A DNA stretch of 5,560 nt from Elusimicrobiota bacterium (GTDB taxonomy: Bacteria; Elusimicrobiota; Elusimicrobia; UBA1565; UBA9628). A program made the position numbers and the translations under genes. Position 1 is the first letter of the stretch. Each line of letters opens with the position of its first letter. The notes beneath the pieces were generated by a model that was given only the letters and a program-made list of their open reading frames with translations, did no database searches and was not told the DNA's origin. This document shows positions 1 through 5,560 of this stretch, in pieces. The stretch covers positions 1 through 5,560 of the forward strand of contig JAGWJU010000096.1 in assembly GCA_028865585.1 (NCBI GenBank), written 5' to 3'.

Positions 1-568
1 CGTGCCCGTGAGCGGGCGCTTCACGCCCCGGCAGCGGGACGTCTATTCCCTCGTTTTGGAGACCCAGAAGCGGTGCATCACGATGACGCGCGCGGGCGCC
101 AACTCCGCGGACCTCCACGTGCGGTCCATGTGGTTCATCGCCGAGGGCTTGAAGTCCCTGGGATTTTTGAAGGGGGAGACCTCGGGCCTGGTCGAGGGCG
201 GCGCGGTGCGCATTTTCTACCCCCACGGCCTGACGCACATGCTGGGCTTGGACGTCCACGACGTGACCGGCGGCAAGAAGCGCCGCGTCAAGAACCCCAA
301 CAAGGTGCCGGTGCGCTTCGTGGCCAAGCTCGAACCGGGCTTCGTGGTCACCATGGAGCCCGGCGTCTACTTCATCAAGGCCCTGCTGCAGGACCCCGCG
401 GTGCGCCGCAGATATAAGGGAAGCGTCAATTTCGCCAAGGCGGAGAGCTTTTTGGACTTCGGCGGCGTGCGCATCGAGGACGACATTCTGGTCACGCGCG
501 GCGCGCCGGTGAACCTGACCGACGTTCCCAAGGAAATCAAGGATGTGGAAGAAGCCTGCCGCCGTTAG
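1..568 (+). CDS. pepQ: Xaa-Pro dipeptidase (prolidase-type M24 metallopeptidase), C-terminal part
   Basis: Partial gene, open at the left edge; the visible 189 codons (frame starting at base 2) are the C-terminal half of a pita-bread-fold M24 peptidase, a cytoplasmic enzyme that cleaves X-Pro dipeptides with two metal ions. Counting from the codon at 2-4, I see PHGLTH with the metal-ligand His79, the catalytic-type His86 in GLDVHD, Glu119 in the MEPG motif and Glu159 in GVRIEDD. The two Asp ligands expected just before the PVSGRF segment lie outside the window. The stretch between MEPGVYFI and FGGVRIEDD is long and contains a NFAK segment like the NWAK of PepQ-type prolidases, which favours dipeptidase over aminopeptidase P. 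The last codons overlap the next gene by 26 nt, suggesting translational coupling. The M24 family assignment is near certain; the PepQ subtype is likely. Confidence 0.9.
   Translation, partial: VPVSGRFTPRQRDVYSLVLETQKRCITMTRAGANSADLHVRSMWFIAEGLKSLGFLKGETSGLVEGGAVRIFYPHGLTHMLGLDVHDVTGGKKRRVKNPNKVPVRFVAKLEPGFVVTMEPGVYFIKALLQDPAVRRRYKGSVNFAKAESFLDFGGVRIEDDILVTRGAPVNLTDVPKEIKDVEEACRR
530..534 (+). promoter_or_regulatory. Ribosome binding site of the amidase gene
   Basis: AAGGA lies 8 nt before the ATG at 543, inside the end of the upstream peptidase gene. It supports the choice of 543 as start and coupled translation of the two genes. Confidence 0.6.
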
Positions 569-1685
569 CGCCGCGCTGGCTTTGGCGCTCGTGGCGGCCC
601 TCGTGGCGCCGCGGCTCGGCGGGGCCCTGCCCGATTCGGGCGCGGACTCCTTCCCGGCGTCCTTCGGCGGCGGGCCGAAGCTGCCGCTGGCGCTCTCCTT
701 GCGCAAGTTGAGCGCGAGCAAGACCCTTTACCGCAGCGGCGAGAGCCGCGCCTTCCCGCAGTCCTGGACCGAGGTGATTTTCGAGGGGACCGAGGGCAAC
801 TCGAACCTGGTCTACGAGTTCTCCAAGCGCCTGCCGGACGGAAGCCGGTCGCCCTGGGTCTCCGCGGAAATCCACCTCTTCACGAACGGCCGCTTTTGGG
901 GGCGCGCCAGGCTTCCGGCGGGGAACGGGGCCCTGCGGCTCAAGATCATGGACGGCGGCATCAAGGGCGCGGCGCCGGTGTTTCTCTCGGACATCGAGGT
1001 CTACGACGCCCAGGCCCAGTCCGCGGCCGCGGGAGCTCTTTCGACCCAGCCGAGCCCGCCGGAGCCCGTTTTGCCGCCGCTCATCCACACGCGCAAGGAG
1101 TGGCGCGCCAAGCCCACGCGCAACCCTTACGAGCCCATGACGTCGCCCTGGCGCATCACCATCCACCACACCGCGGGGCCGCAGACCATGGACTTGAAGG
1201 ATACCCTGCGCGAGGTGCGCTTCATCCAGGACTTCCAGCAGAACGGCCGCGGCTGGGACGACATCGGCTACCACTTCCTTATCGACGGCGCGGGAAACAT
1301 CATCGAGGGCCGCCCGGTCAACGCCGTGGGCTCGCACGTCAAGGGGTTCAACGACGGCAACATCGGCATCGCCGTGATGGGCTACTTCAGCCCGCCGGTC
1401 AACGATGAGCTCACCAAGGCCCAGCTGGGGGCTTTGGTGGCGCTCATCCGCTACCTGCACGGGCGCTACGGCATCGCTTTTTCCGAGGTCAAGGGCCACC
1501 GGGATTACGAGAGAACGGAGTGCCCGGGGGACAACGTCTACAATCTCCTGCCCGAAATCCGCAAGGAAGCCGCCGCGCCGCCGCCGGCGGAGAAGCCGCT
1601 CACCATCAAGCGGCCGCCTCTGGTCGTCAAGCTCCAGAATTCCGCCGTACCGCGGTGGGACGGGCGCGCGGTTTCCGCGCCCTAA
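543..1685 (+). CDS. Exported N-acetylmuramoyl-L-alanine amidase, PGRP/Amidase_2 family
   Basis: The 380-residue product probably cleaves the bond between N-acetylmuramic acid and L-Ala of peptidoglycan. Residues 1-28 form a signal peptide: a KK n-region, an Ala/Leu/Val hydrophobic core at about 6-22, and a plausible cleavage after the Gly-Gly-Ala at 26-28. It should therefore act outside the cytoplasmic membrane. Residues about 75-155 look like a separate beta-rich domain (alternating hydrophobics, several Trp/Phe). After a Pro/Ser linker, the zinc amidase domain spans about 180-340. It has TIHHTAG (zinc ligand His208), DIGYHFLID (Tyr243), SHVKGFNDGNIGIAVMG, and KGHRDYERTECPGD carrying His319, Thr325 and zinc ligand Cys327. 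All key residues are present, so activity is expected. A Pro-rich basic tail (341-380) follows. The start at 543 has a good Shine-Dalgarno sequence and overlaps the peptidase gene. The family is certain; the role of the N-terminal domain (binding or substrate positioning) is unknown. Confidence 0.93.
   Translation: MWKKPAAVSAALALALVAALVAPRLGGALPDSGADSFPASFGGGPKLPLALSLRKLSASKTLYRSGESRAFPQSWTEVIFEGTEGNSNLVYEFSKRLPDGSRSPWVSAEIHLFTNGRFWGRARLPAGNGALRLKIMDGGIKGAAPVFLSDIEVYDAQAQSAAAGALSTQPSPPEPVLPPLIHTRKEWRAKPTRNPYEPMTSPWRITIHHTAGPQTMDLKDTLREVRFIQDFQQNGRGWDDIGYHFLIDGAGNIIEGRPVNAVGSHVKGFNDGNIGIAVMGYFSPPVNDELTKAQLGALVALIRYLHGRYGIAFSEVKGHRDYERTECPGDNVYNLLPEIRKEAAAPPPAEKPLTIKRPPLVVKLQNSAVPRWDGRAVSAP
1662..1682. 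terminator. GC-rich hairpin between convergent genes, possible weak terminator
   Basis: GGGCGCG at 1662-1668 pairs perfectly with CGCGCCC at 1676-1682 around a 7-nt loop. It sits over the last codons of the amidase gene and immediately after the stop of the convergent zinc-ribbon gene. No T-tract follows on either strand, so it is not a classical intrinsic terminator. It could slow polymerase or be chance in GC-rich coding DNA. Confidence 0.25.
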
Positions 1686-1688
1686 GGG

Positions 1689-2252
1689 CTAGAACGCCCG
1701 GTTCATGGCCTGCAGCTGGGCCGAAAAGAGCCCCGCCAGGGCCAACGCCGCCTGAGTCTGGACGGCGTCAGGCACTCTTTGGGGGAACGGATTCTCCGCG
1801 GCCGAGGAGCCGGACGCGATGGGCGCGTCCATGACCAACTCCGCCGAGGACCCGGGCACGGCCCAAATCCGCAGCCCCGCGACGCCCATGAGGGAGACGA
1901 CGGCTATCAGGCCCAGGAACAGGGCCGCGCGCGCCCAATCGAAGCTCCGCGCCGCCGCGATTTTTTTGGGCGGCGCGCCCCGGCGCAGGGGGAGCGGCGC
2001 TTTCTCCAAAGCGGGCCTGGGGAGCCGCGCCGCGGCCGGGGGCGCCGCGGCGGCTTGCGGAGCCAGGACCGGAAGGGGCTCCTCGGCCAGGACCGGAATC
2101 GCGAGAGCGGCCGCTGCCGCGGGCTTGGCGGCCGCCCGCGGCTGCTCCAGGATGGAGAAGTCGAAGGAGCACGCCGGGCACCGCGCCGCCTCTTCCGAGA
2201 CCTGCGCGAAGCATTTGGGGCAACGCGGCGAAGCGGAGGAGAATTCGCTCAT
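1689..2252 (-). CDS. Zinc-ribbon single-span membrane protein of unknown function
   Basis: The 187-residue protein begins MSEFSSASPR and has three parts. First is an N-terminal zinc ribbon with Cys11, Cys14, Cys25 and Cys28 (CPKC then CPAC), a small metal-binding knuckle common in regulators and membrane-associated bacterial proteins. Next is an Ala/Pro-rich, probably disordered linker (about 38-100) that ends in basic residues. Then come one membrane helix (about 107-130, LFLGLIAVVSLMGVAG) and a C-terminal tail of about 57 residues. The basic residues before the helix predict a cytoplasmic zinc ribbon and an external tail. I chose the start at 2252 over an in-frame ATG at 2288. The Cys ribbon follows it directly, and a promoter is placed so that transcription starts on this ATG; the longer version would cover that promoter with coding sequence. 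It converges on the amidase gene with a 3-nt gap. The low-complexity linker makes family assignment unsafe; sensing or scaffolding is only a guess. Confidence 0.75.
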   Translation of the reverse strand: MSEFSSASPRCPKCFAQVSEEAARCPACSFDFSILEQPRAAAKPAAAAALAIPVLAEEPLPVLAPQAAAAPPAAARLPRPALEKAPLPLRRGAPPKKIAAARSFDWARAALFLGLIAVVSLMGVAGLRIWAVPGSSAELVMDAPIASGSSAAENPFPQRVPDAVQTQAALALAGLFSAQLQAMNRAF

Positions 2253-2258
2253 GACCGT

Positions 2259-2288
2259 AGTATATGGCCGGGGCCCTCGGGAAATCAA
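2259..2288 (-). promoter_or_regulatory. Sigma-70-type promoter of the zinc-ribbon gene (leaderless)
   Basis: On the minus strand there is TTGATT (2288-2283), an 18-bp spacer, then TATACT (2264-2259, 5 of 6 consensus bases). Exactly six bases separate the -10 box from the ATG at 2252, so the predicted +1 is the A of the start codon. No Shine-Dalgarno sequence precedes the ATG, which fits a leaderless mRNA. The promoter lies in the 57-nt gap after the DGHH gene (2253-2309), so the zinc-ribbon gene can be expressed alone. Confidence 0.5.
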
Positions 2289-2309
2289 GTAAAAAGAGAG
2301 TAAAAACCG

Positions 2310-3212
2310 TCAGCGCGCGGCGGCGAGCGCGGCCAAGCGGTCTTCGAACTTGGCGCGCACGCCCGAACCCTCTTCCTTGAGCAGGAAGTACTTGCTGGCC
2401 TTCTGGGAAAGGACGACCAGCAGGGGCACGGGGACTCCGGCGCGGCGGTAGGCGGCCAGCGTGTGGTGGCCGTCCAGGACGAAGCCGCCGAAGAAGGAGT
2501 GCAGGTTCTTGTTCTGCCCGCGCTTGACCGTGGAGGGAATCGCGCGCTGGTAGAAGCCGTAGACCAGGACCCGGGGGCGGTCGCCGCCCTGGATCATGGA
2601 CTGGTAGAGCTTGACGTACTCTTCCTTAAGCGCGGCGCGGGGAACGAGCGGAATGACGAAATCATACTGCTTCTCCAATATCCCGGCGTCCTCGTGCCGG
2701 AAAATCCGGGGGCGCTGGCACTCGTAGTGCTCCCAGCCGGAGAGGAGCCCCTCTTCCTTGGGGTCCTCGATGTCCCAGATCTCCATGAACTCGCTGTTGA
2801 AGAAGTAGGAGCCCTCGTCCTCTGACCGATAGGGCCCGGAGAGGTTGACGGGGGTCTCGAACACGAAGTACTCGCCCCGCTCCATGAGCTCCAGGAGGGG
2901 GACCAGCTCCTTGGCCATGGACTCGTCCACCGGGCGCGGCATCTGGATGGCCTTGGGCAGATTGGCGGCTTTCTTCTGCAGCGCGGCGGACGGATCGTCC
3001 ACGGCGCGGAACCAGAAGTGGCAGGTGTCGCAGTCGTTGCCGATGTCGAAGGTGCGGCGGCCGTTCAACTCAAAGAACACGGAGCTGGCCTCGCCGTGGC
3101 GCTTCTCGGAGCCGACGCGGAAAAGCCCCTTGCCCTGCACGACCTTGGCCTTGACCAGGCCGGGCGCCAGGGGCGTCAGCTCGACTTTGTGGGCGGCGGT
3201 TTCCGATTTCAT
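2310..3212 (-). CDS. Protein of unknown function with a C-terminal ParB/sulfiredoxin-like DGHH segment
   Basis: The 300-residue protein, beginning MKSETAAHKV, is predicted to be soluble, with no signal peptide or membrane span. I do not recognise the full-length family. Near the N terminus, after a beta-rich stretch, is DIGNDCDTCHFWF (Cys61, Cys64, His65), a possible metal or redox site. The middle (about 118-170) is rich in aromatic and acidic residues. The C-terminal part has RVLVYGF (about 214-220), then FVLDGHHTLAAYRRAGVPVP (244-263) and a hydrophobic strand, LLVVL. This pattern resembles the DGHHRLAA core of ParB/sulfiredoxin-fold proteins, which bind or hydrolyse nucleotides or bind DNA. 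Here Thr replaces the usual Arg after HH, so catalysis by a known mechanism cannot be assumed. The start at 3212 has an AGG-type ribosome site a few bases upstream and lies just downstream of a good promoter; an in-frame ATG at 3263 lies upstream of that promoter and is less likely. It is divergent from the coiled-coil gene. Confidence 0.75.
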   Translation of the reverse strand: MKSETAAHKVELTPLAPGLVKAKVVQGKGLFRVGSEKRHGEASSVFFELNGRRTFDIGNDCDTCHFWFRAVDDPSAALQKKAANLPKAIQMPRPVDESMAKELVPLLELMERGEYFVFETPVNLSGPYRSEDEGSYFFNSEFMEIWDIEDPKEEGLLSGWEHYECQRPRIFRHEDAGILEKQYDFVIPLVPRAALKEEYVKLYQSMIQGGDRPRVLVYGFYQRAIPSTVKRGQNKNLHSFFGGFVLDGHHTLAAYRRAGVPVPLLVVLSQKASKYFLLKEEGSGVRAKFEDRLAALAAAR

Positions 3213-3227
3213 GGTTTGCCTGCCCTC

Positions 3228-3256
3228 ATTGTAAATCTTTCCTAATAAATTCGCAA
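3228..3256 (-). promoter_or_regulatory. Sigma-70-type promoter of the DGHH gene
   Basis: On the minus strand there is TTGCGA (3256-3251, 4 of 6), a 17-bp spacer, then TACAAT (3233-3228, 5 of 6). The predicted transcript begins about 11 nt before the ATG at 3212, leaving a short leader that contains GCAGG as ribosome site. The gap is clearly AT-richer than the surrounding coding DNA. This placement decides the start at 3212 over the upstream ATG at 3263. Confidence 0.55.
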
Positions 3257-3290
3257 TATGCATCTTCTATCTTTTAAGCCGGCCCCCCTT

Positions 3291-5560
3291 ATGAGCGACT
3301 GGGACGAGGAAGCGCTGCGCGAAATCAACAGCCTGGACTCCGCCCGCCTGGCCATCCGGGGCGCCTTGGCCACCATCCGCAACCTGCAGGAGCAAAACGC
3401 CAGGGCCAAGGCCGAGGCGCAGTCGCACGAGGCCGCCCGCCGCCTTCTGGAAAGCCGCATCTCCGATTTGACCGCCCAGGTCCAGCGCTGGCAGGACCAG
3501 GCCAAGATATGGGAGGAGCAGGATCGCGCCCGCCAGGCCCAGGAGGAGGCTTGGCGCAATTCCGTCAAGCTGGAAATCCGCGCGGAGGAGAAGACCCGCC
3601 TGCAGCAGGCCCAGGCCGCGCTCGAGGAGGAGACGGCGCGCCTGCGCGGCGAGATCCTGCGCCTGGCGGGCCGGCAGAAGGACAAGGAAGCCCAGTGGGA
3701 GGAGTTGAAGAAGAGCTTGGAGCGCTACCAGGCGGAGCTGCTGCGCGCCGAGCGGGAGAAAGTCGAGCTGTCCCGGCGCTACCACGACGACTCCAAGACC
3801 GTGGCGGAGCTTCGCGAGCGGCGCGAGCGCGAGGTGGCCGCGGGCTTGCGGCGCCTGGAGCTGGAGTCCGAGGACAAGCAGCGCCAAAACGAGGCGTTGC
3901 GGCGCGAGAACGAGGAGCTCAAAAAACAGATTTCCGCCGCCGCGCTCGAGATGGACAAGCGCCTCAAGGAAAAGGAGGAGGCGCTGCTGCGGGACATGCG
4001 CTTGAAGGAGCAGTCCCTGCACGAGCGCTACAGCAAGCGCGAGATGGAGTTGGAGTCCTCTTGGGCCGAGCTCGAGAACAATTTGTGGCAGAAGGCCAAG
4101 GCCGGCCGCGACAAGCTCGACGAAATCGCGGAGCAGCAGTTCGCGGAGAAATCCCGCGCCCTGGCCGAGCGGAGCAAGGAGATTGATCAGATCCTGGTCC
4201 AGCGCCAACAGGAGCTCCAGGACGACTACGCCAAGAAATGCGCCGAGGCCGAGGCGCGCTGGGCGCAAAAAGAGCGCGAGCTCAAGGCCTCCTGGGAGGA
4301 AAAGGAGAAGCGTTTTTTGGGGCGCTACGACGAGGAGCTGGCCAAGGAGCGGGCCGAAATCGAGCTGCGCTACCGGGACAAGATGAAGGCCTTAGAGGCC
4401 CAGCGCGCGGCCAACGCCCAGGAGCTCTCCCGCGCCAAGGACGAGCTCGAAGCCGACTATCGCCACCGCAACTCCCGGGTTTTGGAAGACGCCGCGCGCG
4501 CCGAGGCCCAGCGCGTCCGCGCCCAGAACGATTTCATCGCGAAGAAAACGGCGGAGTTGGAAGCCGCCTTCGAGGCGCGCGAGCGCGACCGCGCGGAGGA
4601 GTTCGTCGCCAAGACCCGCGCGGCCGAGGAGGACTTCAACCGGCGCCGCGTGGAACTTCTGCAGGAGCAGGCCCGCCTCGCGCAGGGCGAGAAGGCGGCC
4701 TTGGAGAAGAAGCTCGAGGAAAAAGCGCGCGCCCTGGAGGCGGACTACGAGGCGCGGCTCGCGGAGTTGGAAAGCGGCCGCAAGGCCCTGGAGCATGCCT
4801 TCGAGGAGAAAAAGGCGTCTTTGGCCGCGGAGTACGCCCTCAAGGAAAAGAATTTGGACCGCCGCTGGGCCGTGCGCGAGCAGGAATTGGTGCAGGGCCA
4901 CGAGGCCGCGCAGGACCGCCTGCGCCGGGACTTCGCCCTGTCCGCGCGCAAGATGGAGGAGGAGTTCGAGGCGCAGCGAAAGACCGCGGAGGCCGAGCTG
5001 GCGGAAGCCTACGCCCGCAAGGAGCAGGACCTCATCGCCAAGCACGAGACGCTGGTCGCGCAGCTGGAGGAGAGCCGCCGCCGGGAGCTCGCTTACGCCG
5101 TCGAAAAGGCGGACAGCGAGAAGGAGCGCCTGCGCCAGGACGCGCAGGCCCAGATCGCGCGGTTGAGGGAGGATATCCAGCGCCTGGACGCCCAGATGCG
5201 GGAGAATATTTTGGAGCGCAACCTGCGCATCAAGGCGCTGGAGGAGAAGCTCGCCGAGTCCGACGCCGCGCGGCGCAAGACCTGGGACGCGCTGCAGCGC
5301 CGCGAGAAGGAGTGGGAGGCCCAGCGCTTGGCGCTCGAGGAGTCTTCCGGCGAGCGGGAGGCTCTGCGCGAGCGCAAATACCTCGAGATGGAAAAATCCC
5401 TGCGCGACATCTGGGCCAGGCGCGAGGCCGAGGCCGTGGAGGCGCGGCTAAAGGCCCTGGAAGAGCAGCACCGGCATTATTTGGAGCAGATTTCCCGCAA
5501 CGAAGAGAAGCTCCGCGCCCAGTTCGAGGAGTGGAAGAAAGAGTGGGCGGCGCGCCGTCA
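3291..5560 (+). CDS. Giant coiled-coil protein with hendecad repeats, 5' part
   Basis: The frame stays open from the ATG at 3291 to the window edge: 756 codons without a stop, product incomplete. Apart from a short head (MSDWDEEALREINSLD), the visible protein is a continuous run of Glu, Lys, Arg, Ala, Leu and Gln with no proline codon and a single Cys (317), as expected of one very long alpha-helical rod. No signal peptide, membrane span, Walker motif or other catalytic motif is visible. In several tracts aromatic or His residues recur every 11 positions (for example 313, 324, 335, 346 and 504, 515, 526, 537, 548, 559), so the helix is partly hendecad rather than purely heptad. Such rods serve as filaments, spacers or scaffolds; SMC- or intermediate-filament-like roles are possible but unproven. 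Start choice is uncertain: an in-frame ATG at 3258 would add MHLLSFKPAPL, and neither start has a Shine-Dalgarno sequence. I prefer 3291 because the helix-compatible acidic head begins there. Confidence 0.85.
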   Translation, partial: MSDWDEEALREINSLDSARLAIRGALATIRNLQEQNARAKAEAQSHEAARRLLESRISDLTAQVQRWQDQAKIWEEQDRARQAQEEAWRNSVKLEIRAEEKTRLQQAQAALEEETARLRGEILRLAGRQKDKEAQWEELKKSLERYQAELLRAEREKVELSRRYHDDSKTVAELRERREREVAAGLRRLELESEDKQRQNEALRRENEELKKQISAAALEMDKRLKEKEEALLRDMRLKEQSLHERYSKREMELESSWAELENNLWQKAKAGRDKLDEIAEQQFAEKSRALAERSKEIDQILVQRQQELQDDYAKKCAEAEARWAQKERELKASWEEKEKRFLGRYDEELAKERAEIELRYRDKMKALEAQRAANAQELSRAKDELEADYRHRNSRVLEDAARAEAQRVRAQNDFIAKKTAELEAAFEARERDRAEEFVAKTRAAEEDFNRRRVELLQEQARLAQGEKAALEKKLEEKARALEADYEARLAELESGRKALEHAFEEKKASLAAEYALKEKNLDRRWAVREQELVQGHEAAQDRLRRDFALSARKMEEEFEAQRKTAEAELAEAYARKEQDLIAKHETLVAQLEESRRRELAYAVEKADSEKERLRQDAQAQIARLREDIQRLDAQMRENILERNLRIKALEEKLAESDAARRKTWDALQRREKEWEAQRLALEESSGEREALRERKYLEMEKSLRDIWARREAEAVEARLKALEEQHRHYLEQISRNEEKLRAQFEEWKKEWAARR
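4227..4328 (+). repeat. Hendecad tract 1 within the coiled coil
   Basis: Residues 313-346 of the coiled-coil protein place Tyr313, Trp324, Trp335 and Tyr346 exactly 11 residues apart, with Ile357 in the next register position. Position +7 is small or hydrophobic (Ala, Leu, Phe). This is protein-level periodicity; the DNA copies are not identical. Confidence 0.65.
4800..5045 (+). repeat. Hendecad tract 2 within the coiled coil
   Basis: Residues 504-559 place Phe504, Tyr515, Trp526, His537, Phe548 and Phe559 exactly 11 residues apart, with Leu570 continuing the register. After a shift of +4 the phase resumes with Tyr574 and His585. Most units have Leu or Met at +7 and often a charged or polar residue, frequently Glu, at +4. 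This is the longest uninterrupted hendecad run in the window. Confidence 0.7.

Noticed and set aside
537..1499. Minus-strand open frame of about 320 codons opposite the amidase gene
   Set aside because: The sense strand encodes a complete PGRP amidase with all zinc ligands. The antisense product is an Arg/Gly/Ala-rich shadow typical of GC-rich DNA.
1779..2303. Plus-strand open frames of 157 and 174 codons opposite the zinc-ribbon gene
   Set aside because: The minus strand carries CPKC/CPAC, a clean membrane helix and a promoter. The plus-strand products are Arg/Gly-rich shadows.
2301..2335. Possible intrinsic terminator after the DGHH gene (T5 run on the minus strand after GC-rich sequence)
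   Set aside because: The GCGCGG repeats before the T run are direct rather than inverted, and I could not build a stem longer than 4 bp.
3258..3263. ATGCAT palindrome giving opposed start codons for both divergent frames
   Set aside because: It is a neat coincidence, but the minus-strand gene more likely starts at 3212, downstream of its promoter, and the plus-strand gene at 3291.
3509..4186. Plus-strand open frame of about 225 codons in another frame inside the coiled-coil gene
   Set aside because: It gives a Gly/Arg/Ala-rich product with no recognisable domain, wholly inside the long frame that begins at 3291.
3267..4268. Minus-strand open frame of about 333 codons rich in Leu
   Set aside because: It lies opposite the coiled-coil gene. 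The Leu/Ala richness is the reverse complement of GAG/AAG/CAG/GCC-rich codons, and no motif or start signal supports it. The similar frame at 4392-5045 is rejected for the same reason.

Overview
The window is GC-rich, gene-dense bacterial DNA with five protein-coding genes and no RNA gene, mobile element or CRISPR array that I can support. An exported peptidoglycan amidase and promoters of sigma-70 type fit a bacterium. Long proline/alanine-rich linkers and very GC-rich third codon positions would suit a high-GC Gram-negative lineage such as Elusimicrobiota or Deltaproteobacteria-like groups, but that placement is a low-confidence impression.

Left part (1-1685, + strand): the 3' end of a prolidase-type Xaa-Pro dipeptidase gene (pepQ-like, cut by the window edge) overlaps by 26 nt the start of an exported N-acetylmuramoyl-L-alanine amidase of the PGRP/Amidase_2 family. 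The two are probably translated from one mRNA.

Middle part (1689-3212, - strand): a small zinc-ribbon, single-membrane-span protein converges on the amidase gene with only 3 nt between stop codons. Upstream of it on the same strand is a 300-residue protein of unknown function. That protein has a C-terminal segment resembling the ParB/sulfiredoxin-like fold (DGHH motif) and a CxxCH motif near its N terminus. Each of these two genes has its own recognisable promoter, and the zinc-ribbon mRNA appears to be leaderless.

Right part (3291-5560, + strand): divergent from the DGHH gene across a short AT-rich gap lies a very long open frame that leaves the window. Its 756 visible residues are almost entirely charged/Ala/Leu coiled coil without a proline, and parts show a clear 11-residue (hendecad) aromatic periodicity. 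It looks like a filament- or scaffold-type structural protein, but its function cannot be named from sequence alone.

The most interesting unit is the divergent pair of the DGHH protein and the giant hendecad coiled coil. No defined pathway links the five genes. The left pair may belong to peptide and cell-wall turnover.
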